From the NCBI GenBank assembly GCA_902495085.1, contig CABUWA010000139.1:1-5162 (forward strand): a stretch of 5,162 bases of DNA, read 5' to 3'. Shown piece after piece: positions 1 to 5,003 of the stretch. This stretch comes from an uncultured Collinsella sp. (GTDB lineage Bacteria > Actinomycetota > Coriobacteriia > Coriobacteriales > Coriobacteriaceae). The position numbers and the translations under genes are program-made. Numbering within the stretch: the first letter of the stretch is position 1; each line of letters begins with the position of its first letter. The notes beneath the pieces were generated by a model that did no database searches, was not told the origin of the DNA, and was given only the letters and a program-made list of their open reading frames with translations.

Positions 1-1
1 C

Positions 2-130
2 GCCGGCGCCGCCGGCCCCGTCGCCCCGCGCCCGGTCCACTCCGCGCTCGACCTGTCCAAGCTTGAGGCTGCCGGCTTTCACATGCCCGACTGGGAGGAA
101 GAGCTGGGGGAGTACCTCAAGACGCTCTAG
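2..130 (+). CDS. rmlD: dTDP-4-dehydrorhamnose reductase, C-terminal end (partial)
   Basis: The open frame enters from the left edge and stops at TAG 128-130, giving 42 visible residues. The segment RPVHSALDLSKLEAAGF followed by a P-x-W-x-x-x-L-x-x-YL tail matches the typical C-terminus of RmlD/RfbD, where 'RPxxSxLDxxKL' is a hallmark and the protein ends shortly after a 'W...L..YL' helix. RmlD is a cytoplasmic NADPH-dependent short-chain dehydrogenase that makes dTDP-L-rhamnose, the last step of the pathway. The catalytic Tyr/Lys and nucleotide-binding parts lie outside the window, so activity cannot be judged. In some relatives RmlD is fused to RmlC; that cannot be tested here. The nearby polysaccharide exporter genes suit a role in making a rhamnose-containing surface glycan. 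The alanine/proline-rich stretch at the very start may be a loop or low-complexity insert. Confidence 0.82.
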   Translation, partial: AGAAGPVAPRPVHSALDLSKLEAAGFHMPDWEEELGEYLKTL

Positions 131-155
131 TCGCCGCTATTGAATTGACGAGAGT

Positions 156-190
156 AAAAAAGCCGCCGTTCTTTAACGGCGGCTTTTCTT
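156..190. terminator. bidirectional intrinsic terminator between rmlD and the glycosyltransferase
   Basis: A perfect 10-bp inverted repeat, AGCCGCCGTT (161-170) and AACGGCGGCT (175-184), encloses a 4-base CTTT loop. It is flanked by an A run at 156-160 and a T-rich run at 184-190. Read on + it ends rmlD transcription 26 bases after its stop. Read on - the A run becomes a U tract, and the hairpin lies about 53 bases past the glycosyltransferase stop at 238. The symmetry and the convergent gene order support use in both directions. Confidence 0.85.
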
Positions 191-237
191 GTTGGTGGCT
201 ATCTACGCAGTGGTGCCAATAGTATTTTGCGGAAGAT

Positions 238-1209
238 CTACCTCTCGCTTGGCGTGGTGGCGGACCTGCCGGGCTGGTCATCGTAGGCGTATTTGCTGTA
301 CACGTTGACTTCCCACTGCTTTTTTTCGACCTTTGCCACGGAATCGAGGATGAATCCGGTTGCAAGGCTCAGGCCGCACAGGAACATAAACGACGCGGCG
401 AGCATGGCGGTGGCGAAGCGCGGAACGAGGCCGGTCTGGAAATACTCGACAACGATGGGCGTGCCCAGGGCGAGGCCGATCACCGCAAACAGAAGCGCAA
501 CCAGGCTGAAGAACTTCAGCGGGCGGTAGTCCTTGAACAGCGTGCCGATCATCGCGACGACTTTAATGCCGTCGCTCGCGGTATTGAGCTTGGACTCGGA
601 GCCTTCCGGACGGTCGCGGTACTCGATGGGCACATCTTTGATGCGCCAGCGGTGGTCGACAGCGTGAATCGAGAGCTCGGTTTCGATCTGAAAGCCCTCG
701 GAAAGCACAGGGAAGGTTTTAACGAACGGGCGACTCATGGCGCGGTAGCCGGTCATGACGTCATCGAAGCTGTAGCCATAGATCCACTTGATCATGGCAC
801 GTACCAGGTTGTTGCCAAAGCCGTGGAAGGCACGTTTGTTCTCCTCGGCATAGGCGCCGTTGGAAAGACGGTCGCCCACGGTCATGTCGGCCGTGCCGTT
901 GAGGATGGGCTCGCAGAGGGCTTTGGCCGCCTCGGCGGGGTAGGTGTCATCGCCGTCGACCATCAGGTAACAATCGGCATCGATGTCGCGAAACATCTGA
1001 CGGCACACGTTGCCCTTTCCCTGACGCGGCTCAAAACGCACCGTGGCGCCGTGCTCGGTGGCGATGCGTGAGGTATCGTCCGACGAGTTATTGTCATAGA
1101 CATAGACCGTCGCCTGCGGAAGCTCACGGTGAAAGTCGTCGACGACCCTACCAATCGTGAGCGCTTCGTTGTAGCAAGGGATGATGACGGCGATGGATTC
1201 AGAATTCAC
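238..1209 (-). CDS. polyprenyl-phosphate-type family 2 glycosyltransferase (DPM1/GtrB/GacI-like), membrane anchored
   Basis: A 323-residue GT2 (GT-A fold) enzyme. Visible motifs are VIIPCYNEA at residues 8-16, DNNSSDDT at 39-46, the metal-binding DGDD at 85-88, GDR at 112-114, MTGYRAMSR at 152-160, GFQIETEL at 172-179, and YRDRPEGSESKLNT at 197-210. The last is typical of dolichyl/undecaprenyl-phosphate sugar synthases. Two hydrophobic segments follow, at about 232-255 and 265-289, then a charged cytoplasmic-looking tail. This layout matches bacterial GtrB/GacI-like enzymes, which move a sugar from a nucleotide donor onto undecaprenyl phosphate. That lipid then serves as donor for an outer-face GT-C enzyme, which is not in this window. 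The start is GTG (1207-1209), chosen because AAGGAG lies 6 bases upstream. The gene is divergent from the ABC exporter genes and close to rmlD, so a role in decorating the same surface polysaccharide is inferred. The sugar donor cannot be told from sequence. N-glycan-like dolichol-phosphate mannose synthase is the main alternative label for the same fold. Confidence 0.85.
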   Translation of the reverse strand: MNSESIAVIIPCYNEALTIGRVVDDFHRELPQATVYVYDNNSSDDTSRIATEHGATVRFEPRQGKGNVCRQMFRDIDADCYLMVDGDDTYPAEAAKALCEPILNGTADMTVGDRLSNGAYAEENKRAFHGFGNNLVRAMIKWIYGYSFDDVMTGYRAMSRPFVKTFPVLSEGFQIETELSIHAVDHRWRIKDVPIEYRDRPEGSESKLNTASDGIKVVAMIGTLFKDYRPLKFFSLVALLFAVIGLALGTPIVVEYFQTGLVPRFATAMLAASFMFLCGLSLATGFILDSVAKVEKKQWEVNVYSKYAYDDQPGRSATTPSER

Positions 1210-1215
1210 TCAATG

Positions 1216-1221
1216 CTCCTT
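1216..1221 (-). promoter_or_regulatory. ribosome binding site fixing the GTG start of the glycosyltransferase
   Basis: On the - strand this reads AAGGAG, separated by 6 bases from the GTG at 1209-1207. No ATG in frame is as well placed, so it supports the non-ATG start. Confidence 0.75.
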
Positions 1222-1239
1222 ATACATTCAATCCTTGAA

Positions 1240-1245
1240 AGTATA
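1240..1245 (-). promoter_or_regulatory. possible -10 element for the glycosyltransferase gene
   Basis: The - strand reads TATACT, one mismatch from TATAAT, about 30 bases upstream of the GTG start. The sequence where a -35 box should sit (1263-1269) does not resemble TTGACA, so the call rests on the -10 and its position only. Confidence 0.35.
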
Positions 1246-1324
1246 GCCGTTTGGGCTTGGCATCCTGAGATGTGCGTTAGTTCTCCAGTTTTGTTGCGCG
1301 AATCGTTTGCATGGTCGTCGGGTC

Positions 1325-1330
1325 TATACT
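1325..1330 (+). promoter_or_regulatory. possible -10 element for the ABC exporter operon
   Basis: TATACT on the + strand, 39 bases upstream of the GTG start of the permease, which would give a leader of about 30 bases. There is no good TTGACA-like hexamer 16-18 bases upstream; a TTGCAT at 1307-1312 is too close to act as the -35. Confidence 0.35.
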
Positions 1331-1354
1331 GTTCGTTTGTCAACGATTACGAGT

Positions 1355-1361
1355 AAAGGAG
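1355..1361 (+). promoter_or_regulatory. ribosome binding site fixing the GTG start of the permease
   Basis: AAAGGAG ends 8 bases before GTG 1370-1372. The frame stays open upstream to a TTG at 1307, but that codon has no comparable purine-rich site, so the downstream GTG is preferred. Confidence 0.75.
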
Positions 1362-1369
1362 TTGCATCC

Positions 1370-2215
1370 GTGTCGGATCAGACAAAGCAACAAGAAACTC
1401 GCAGTCTGCCTGCGACGTTTGCTAAGAACGAATTTGAGAAGGACGCTTTTATCCTCCGTCAGCTGGTTACCAAGGATTTTAAGATCAAGTATCGCCGCAG
1501 CGTGTTGGGCGTTGCGTGGTCGGTGCTCAATCCGTTGCTGATGATGATTGTCATGGCCATCGTGTTCTCGACGATTTTCGCTCAGGGCCGCAATGGCTCG
1601 ATTACGCCCGAGATGTACCCGCTGTACTTGATCGTGGGTAACGTCACCTTTGCCGTCATGTCCGAGTCTACGAACCAGGCCCTGACGTCCATCGTGGGTG
1701 CGGCTCCGCTGCTCAAGAAGGTTAAGGTGCACCGCTGGGTCTTCCCGGTGCAGAAGGTGCTCTTCTCGCTGGTCAACTTTGCCTTCTCGCTGGTCGCCGT
1801 TGCCATCGTTATGCTGTGGTTCCACGTTATGCCTTCTTGGCACCTTATTCTGCTGCCGGTCTGCCTGCTGCTGCTTATGTGTTTCTGCATGGGCCTGGGC
1901 ATGATGCTCTCGGCCCTCACGGTCTTTTTCCGCGATGTTATGCATCTGTGGAGTGTTGTCATCACGGCTTGGACCTATATCACGCCTATTTTCTGGACGA
2001 CTGACTTTGTTGCTCAGATGCCGCATATCGTTCGGATCTTGGTGTATGCGAACCCCATGTACAACTACCTGCAGTTTATGCGCGATATCTTCCTGTTCCA
2101 GACTACGCCCTCGCTTTTGACGCTTGGTATGTGCGTCGCTTGGGCGGTTCTTGCGCTTGTTATTGGCTACACCGTGTTCCATAAGTCCGAGCGCAAGTTC
2201 ATCCTCTACATCTAA
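1370..2215 (+). CDS. wzm: polysaccharide ABC transporter permease (Wzm/TagG/RgpC type)
   Basis: A 281-residue integral membrane protein of the ABC-2 permease family, about the usual length. A soluble N-terminus is followed by LVTKDFKIKYRRSVLGVAW (residues 32-50), the family signature 'RDxKxRYxxSxLGxxW', with LNPLL at 53-57. Hydrophobic spans lie roughly at 51-70, 83-105, 127-151, 157-182, 190-210 and 250-270, consistent with six membrane segments. The conserved FFRDVMHLW (186-194), ITPIFW (204-209) and NPMYNYLQFMRD (228-239) blocks are also present, and the protein ends in ERKFILYI. By family knowledge it forms a dimeric channel with the next gene's ATPase and moves undecaprenyl-linked polysaccharide (O-antigen, teichoic acid or rhamnan type) across the cytoplasmic membrane. 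The actual cargo is inferred: rmlD nearby points to a rhamnose-containing glycan. The start is the GTG with AAAGGAG 8 bases upstream, not the more upstream TTG at 1307. Its stop codon overlaps the ribosome binding site of the ATPase gene, so the two are certainly one operon. Confidence 0.9.
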   Translation: MSDQTKQQETRSLPATFAKNEFEKDAFILRQLVTKDFKIKYRRSVLGVAWSVLNPLLMMIVMAIVFSTIFAQGRNGSITPEMYPLYLIVGNVTFAVMSESTNQALTSIVGAAPLLKKVKVHRWVFPVQKVLFSLVNFAFSLVAVAIVMLWFHVMPSWHLILLPVCLLLLMCFCMGLGMMLSALTVFFRDVMHLWSVVITAWTYITPIFWTTDFVAQMPHIVRILVYANPMYNYLQFMRDIFLFQTTPSLLTLGMCVAWAVLALVIGYTVFHKSERKFILYI

Positions 2216-2219
2216 GGAG
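2214..2219 (+). promoter_or_regulatory. ribosome binding site of the ATPase gene, overlapping the permease stop
   Basis: AAGGAG begins within the permease TAA (2213-2215) and ends 7 bases before ATG 2227. An in-frame GTG at 2224 would be only 4 bases away, so ATG 2227 is the better start. The overlap suggests coupled translation of the two transporter subunits. Confidence 0.7.
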
Positions 2220-2226
2220 TGCTGTG

Positions 2227-2994
2227 ATGACTGAATCTGTTGTTGATTACAGCGAGCAGCCTCTGGCTGTCGAGGTCGACGACGTCACCATGATCTTTAA
2301 CATGGCGTCTGAGTCGCTGACCAACCTCAAGGAGTACTTCATCAAGCTTGCCAAGCACGAGCTGTTCTTTGAGGAGTTTAGAGCGCTTAAGCACATCTCG
2401 TTCGATATTCATCGCGGCGAAGTTGTCGGTCTGGTCGGCACCAATGGCTCCGGCAAGTCTACGATGCTCAAGATCATTGCTGGCGTGCTTGAGCCCAGTG
2501 AGGGCAGCGTTAAGGTACACGGTAACATCGCGCCGCTGATTGAGCTTGGTGCCGGCTTTGACCCCGAGCTGACCGCCCGCGAGAACATCTATCTGAACGG
2601 CGCTCTGCTCGGATATACCAAGGAGTTCATCGATGCCAACTTTGACGGCATTATTGAGTTCGCTGAGCTTCAGAACTTTGTCGATATGCCGCTCAAGAAC
2701 TTCTCCTCGGGCATGGTGGCGCGTATCGCCTTTGCAATCGCGACGATTACCGAGCCCGATATTCTGATCGTTGACGAGACGCTGTCCGTCGGTGATGTGT
2801 TCTTCCAGCAAAAGTGTGAGGCCCGCATCCAGCACTTTATTCAGAGCGGTGATGTGACGGTTCTGTTCGTTTCGCACTCCATGGAGCAGGTTGAGCGCAT
2901 CTGCCAGCGTGCCGTTTGGATTGAGAAGGGTGACCTTCGCATGGACGGCCCGGTCGATGAGGTCTGCAAGGCGTACCGCGAGCAGTTCAACTAG
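2227..2994 (+). CDS. wzt: polysaccharide ABC transporter ATP-binding protein (Wzt/TagH/RgpD type, short form)
   Basis: A 255-residue ATPase that powers export through the preceding permease. It shows Walker A GTNGSGKST at residues 71-79, the family-typical PLIELGAGFDPELTARENI at about 103-121, an ABC signature FSSGM at 159-163 followed by ARIAF, Walker B DILIVDE at 178-184 with E184 as the catalytic base, LSVGD as the D-loop region, and the switch histidine H217 in VSHSM. The long segment between the first strand and the Walker A (about 25-55, with FNMASESLTNLKEYF) is the insert typical of Wzt/TagH ATPases. The protein ends soon after the nucleotide-binding domain, so it lacks the C-terminal carbohydrate-binding domain of long Wzt proteins such as those of E. 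coli O8/O9a. This places it with exporters that do not read a terminal cap. It is the second gene of the exporter operon, 11 bases after the permease stop. Confidence 0.92.
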   Translation: MTESVVDYSEQPLAVEVDDVTMIFNMASESLTNLKEYFIKLAKHELFFEEFRALKHISFDIHRGEVVGLVGTNGSGKSTMLKIIAGVLEPSEGSVKVHGNIAPLIELGAGFDPELTARENIYLNGALLGYTKEFIDANFDGIIEFAELQNFVDMPLKNFSSGMVARIAFAIATITEPDILIVDETLSVGDVFFQQKCEARIQHFIQSGDVTVLFVSHSMEQVERICQRAVWIEKGDLRMDGPVDEVCKAYREQFN

Positions 2995-2996
2995 GT

Positions 2997-3002
2997 TATA
3001 AT
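2997..3002 (+). promoter_or_regulatory. possible -10 element for the tRNA-Arg gene
   Basis: A perfect TATAAT starts 3 bases after the ATPase stop codon and 47 bases before the tRNA. Transcription would begin near 3009 and give a leader of about 40 bases. No convincing -35 is seen at 2972-2980, inside the end of the ATPase gene. Confidence 0.35.
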
Positions 3003-3048
3003 TACTTGCGCCTGACAGGCTTGCGCTTGCTTGGGCGTGCGGTTATTT

Positions 3049-3125
3049 GCTCCATTAGCTCAGTTGGATAGAGCAGGGGACTTCTAATCCCAAGGTCGAC
3101 GGTTCGAATCCGCCATGGAGCACCA
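3049..3125 (+). tRNA. tRNA-Arg (anticodon TCT, reads AGA), CCA encoded
   Basis: A full cloverleaf of 77 bases. The acceptor arms are GCTCCAT (3049-3055) and ATGGAGC (3115-3121), followed by ACCA. The D stem GCTC/GAGC (3058-3061, 3071-3074) holds a 9-base loop with GG and an A at position 20, an arginine identity base. The anticodon loop CTTCTAA (3081-3087) has anticodon TCT at 3083-3085, with C35 as the second arginine determinant. The T loop is TTCGAAT (3103-3109). Two stem positions are not Watson-Crick: G27 with A43 at the top of the anticodon stem (3076, 3092) and A50 with C64 in the T stem (3099, 3113). All invariant loop bases are present, and a terminator follows directly, so it looks functional. 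It lies on the same strand as the exporter genes with no visible terminator between them. Confidence 0.95.
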
Positions 3126-3134
3126 TCGTTTATT

Positions 3135-3168
3135 AAGCCCGGACCGCTTGGTGGTCTGGGCTTTTTTC
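3135..3168 (+). terminator. intrinsic terminator after tRNA-Arg
   Basis: An 11-bp stem, AAGCCCGGACC (3135-3145) with GGTCTGGGCTT (3153-3163), contains one G-T pair and a 7-base loop, and leads straight into a run of six T (3162-3167). It lies 10 bases after the tRNA CCA end. It would also end any transcript reading through from the ABC exporter operon. On the opposite strand it has no U tract after the stem, so it is not a good terminator for aroQ. Confidence 0.9.
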
Positions 3169-3229
3169 ATCTTGTATGCTGCTGAAGCCGAGCGCGAGCA
3201 AGCCGCTGCTGTTTGTTGGGGTTGGCATT

Positions 3230-3667
3230 TTACTTTTCCAGATGCTCCCTCAGCAGCTCCATCGCGTGTGCGTAGCCCTGCAGGCCCTCGCCGGTGATGG
3301 TGGCGAAGCAGGCTAGGCGTGCATAGCTCACCTGGCGGAAGTCCTCGCGCGTCTCTACGGCGCTGATGTGGACCTCGACGGCAGGGATGGCGACGGCCTT
3401 GAGGGCGTCGAGGATCGCGACGCTCGTATGTGTGTAGGCGGCCGGGTTGATGACGATGCCGTCGACCTTGCCGTAGGCCTCTTGGATCTTGTCGACGATG
3501 CTGCCCTCGTGGTTGGACTGGAAGACCTCGACCTCGTCGAAGCCCTGTGCAGCGCCCGCTTCCTGGCAGATCTGCACTAATCGGTCATAGTTGTCGCTGC
3601 CATAGATGCCCGGCTCGCGAATGCCGAGCATGTTGAGGTTGGGGCCGTTGATGACGAGTACTTTCAT
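3230..3667 (-). CDS. aroQ: 3-dehydroquinate dehydratase, type II
   Basis: A 145-residue cytoplasmic enzyme, the normal length for the small dodecameric type II dehydroquinase, which removes water from 3-dehydroquinate to give 3-dehydroshikimate (shikimate pathway step 3). Visible are NGPNLNMLGIREPGIYG at residues 7-23, with R17 and catalytic Y22; FQSNHEG at 49-55; INPAAYTHTS at 73-82, with N74 and catalytic H80; D87; and EVHIS at 98-102, with H100 and the carboxylate-binding I101-S102. R111 fits the arginine of the 'REeFR' block. The residue after HIS is alanine (A103), where most family members have asparagine, and the last 40 residues differ from common homologues. The start is the ATG whose upstream AAAGGA (3675-3680) is 7 bases away; the frame is open further upstream, but that extension overlaps aroK and looks non-coding. 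It is the last gene of the visible aro group, 85 bases after aroE-aroK, with a long hairpin between. Confidence 0.93.
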   Translation of the reverse strand: MKVLVINGPNLNMLGIREPGIYGSDNYDRLVQICQEAGAAQGFDEVEVFQSNHEGSIVDKIQEAYGKVDGIVINPAAYTHTSVAILDALKAVAIPAVEVHISAVETREDFRQVSYARLACFATITGEGLQGYAHAMELLREHLEK

Positions 3668-3709
3668 GGTTGCTTCCTTTGCGGTTGGGCGGGCGGAGAG
3701 GCGGAACGG

Positions 3710-3750
3710 AAAACCACCACAAAGGTACCTGTCCCCTTTGTGGTGGTTTT
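3710..3750. repeat. perfect 16-bp inverted repeat between aroE-aroK and aroQ; possible terminator, attenuating hairpin or dispersed palindrome
   Basis: The arms AAAACCACCACAAAGG (3710-3725) and CCTTTGTGGTGGTTTT (3735-3750) match perfectly and enclose a 9-base loop, TACCTGTCC. On the - strand the hairpin starts 2 bases after the aroE-aroK stop (3753-3755) and ends in UUUU, followed by CC, giving a terminator-like form with a short U tract. On the + strand it also ends in TTTTT. The sequence from here to aroQ (3668-3709) is GC-rich with no -10-like element, so complete termination would leave aroQ without an evident promoter. Partial termination, transcript 3'-end protection, or a genome-wide repeat copy are all possible. 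Confidence 0.7.
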
Positions 3751-3752
3751 TG

Positions 3753-5003
3753 CTAGAGGGCTGGTGGAAGGGCGTCGAGGACGGCGGCCGCGGTGTTGGC
3801 GGCGCAGTCGCGTGAGTTGATGATGTGGTCGGCCCAGGCGCGGTAGCGCGGCATACGCTGCTCGGCGAGTTTATCGATGCCGTCGCGGGCGGTGATGGGG
3901 CGTCCCTTGTGGGCGAGTTCGTCAAGCTTACGGTTGAGCATCACGATCTGGCTGTTCTGGTGCAGCAGCGGATAGTTCTCGTCCCTTGTGACCACGCCGC
4001 CGCCGGTGGAGAGCACCAGGCCGCTACGCTTGGAGATGTCGGCCAGCGCCGCCGTCTCCTGCTCGCGGAAGGCCGCCTCGCCGCGCTCGACGATAAAGTC
4101 GGCACAAGGCATGCTCAGACGCTTCTCGAGGGCGCGGTCCAGATCGATGTGCTCGCGACCCGTGAGCAGGGCGATCTGCTCGCCCACGCGGGTTTTGCCC
4201 GAACCCGGCATGCCGATCAGCGCGATGTTCTGTTCGCGACGTGACAAGCGCTCCGTTACGTCCAGGATGCGCTCGCGTGGGGTGACTTGGCCGGTATAGC
4301 GCTCGACGGCCTGTGCCGCTTGGGCCACGAGCATCAGCAGGCCGCCAATGCAAGGGATACCGCGGCGCTCGGCCTCGAGCATCAGGCCCGTGCGGGCGGG
4401 GTTGTAGACAATGTCGATAACGCCTTCGAGCGCATCGAGCCCTTCGAGCGTGCAAGGCGCGTCGGGGCAATGGGGGAACATGCCGGCGGGCGTGCAGTTG
4501 ACGAGCAGTGCGGCGTCGGACTGCTGCGCGATATTGCCGTAGTTGACCTCGCTCGTGCGGCCCACGGGCACCACGGTGGCGCCAAGGTCGCCGAGCACCA
4601 TGCTTGCCGTGGTGCCGGCACCACCGGTGGCACCGAGCACGAGGACCTTCTTGCCGGCAACCTCTACGCCCAACTCCTCGACTAGGCACTGAAAACCGAA
4701 ATAGTCAGTGTTGTCACCGCGCAGGCGGCCGTCGGGCAAGCGTGTGATGGTGTTAACGTTGCCCATGCGCTCGGCCAGCGGGCTCAGCTCGTCCAGGTAT
4801 TCCATGACGGCGCGCTTGTAGGGAATGGTCACATTGGTGCCTTCCCACTCGTTGCCGGTCATAAAGGCCGCGAGGTCCTCGGGCTCGCGCTCAAATCGCA
4901 CGTACTCAAGCCCAGCGAGCTCCTTGTAGATGGTCGGGGTGTAGCTGTGGCCCAGCACACGGCCCAGAACGCCGTAGGGACGAGTTGCTGCGGAATCGGT
5001 CAT
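3753..5003 (-). CDS. aroE-aroK: bifunctional shikimate dehydrogenase / shikimate kinase (AroE-AroK fusion)
   Basis: One 416-residue frame carries two complete enzymes. Residues 10-245 are shikimate dehydrogenase: HS at 19-20 in the shikimate-binding region, NVTIPYK at 57-63 with catalytic K63, GNVNTI at 81-86, GDNTD at 96-100 with catalytic D100, the NADP loop GATGGAG at 124-130, GRT at 148-150, NCTPAGM at 169-175, DIVYNP at 197-202 and the C-terminal GGLLMLVAQAA at 220-230 with Q228. After a short linker (about 245-258), residues 259-410 are shikimate kinase: Walker A GMPGSGKT at 264-271, D287/D289 in IDLD, GEAAFR at 308-313 with R313, TGGG at 333-336, the lid GRP at 367-369 with R368, and RMPRY at 383-387 with R383. 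It therefore reduces 3-dehydroshikimate to shikimate and then phosphorylates it with ATP, steps 4 and 5 of the pathway. All key residues are present in both halves. The ATG directly follows the pheA TAG, with GGAGGT (5011-5016) 7 bases upstream. Confidence 0.93.
   Translation of the reverse strand: MTDSAATRPYGVLGRVLGHSYTPTIYKELAGLEYVRFEREPEDLAAFMTGNEWEGTNVTIPYKRAVMEYLDELSPLAERMGNVNTITRLPDGRLRGDNTDYFGFQCLVEELGVEVAGKKVLVLGATGGAGTTASMVLGDLGATVVPVGRTSEVNYGNIAQQSDAALLVNCTPAGMFPHCPDAPCTLEGLDALEGVIDIVYNPARTGLMLEAERRGIPCIGGLLMLVAQAAQAVERYTGQVTPRERILDVTERLSRREQNIALIGMPGSGKTRVGEQIALLTGREHIDLDRALEKRLSMPCADFIVERGEAAFREQETAALADISKRSGLVLSTGGGVVTRDENYPLLHQNSQIVMLNRKLDELAHKGRPITARDGIDKLAEQRMPRYRAWADHIINSRDCAANTAAAVLDALPPAL

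Noticed and set aside
1307..1369. A longer permease starting at TTG 1307
   Set aside because: The extra residues look non-coding, would begin upstream of the likely -10 element, and the GTG at 1370 has AAAGGAG at ideal spacing.
1340..2182. A 280-residue open frame antisense to the permease gene
   Set aside because: Its translation is rich in H, R, Q and N with no recognisable domain, and it lies wholly within a well-supported membrane protein gene. It is a by-product of codon bias on the other strand.
2212..2877. A 221-residue open frame antisense to the ATPase gene
   Set aside because: No family resemblance, and complete overlap with a gene carrying every ABC ATPase motif.
3100..3125. The tRNA 3' end as an integrase attachment site
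   Set aside because: tRNA-Arg genes are common targets, but no integrase gene and no second copy of the tRNA 3' end is seen in the window; ordinary housekeeping genes follow.
3169..3229. A terminator for aroQ in the spacer toward the tRNA
   Set aside because: The AAGCCG repeats and CGAGCGCGAGC stretch here do not make a stem followed by a U tract on the - strand, so no terminator is called.
3668..3925. An upstream extension of the aroQ frame that would add about 86 residues
   Set aside because: The added part is rich in P, T and S, overlaps aroK in another frame and crosses the hairpin. The ATG at 3667 has a good ribosome binding site and begins exactly at the conserved MKVLVINGPN start.
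4024..4689. A 221-residue open frame on the same strand as aroE-aroK in another frame
   Set aside because: Extremely arginine-rich and low in complexity. The aroE-aroK frame at the same place has full catalytic motifs.
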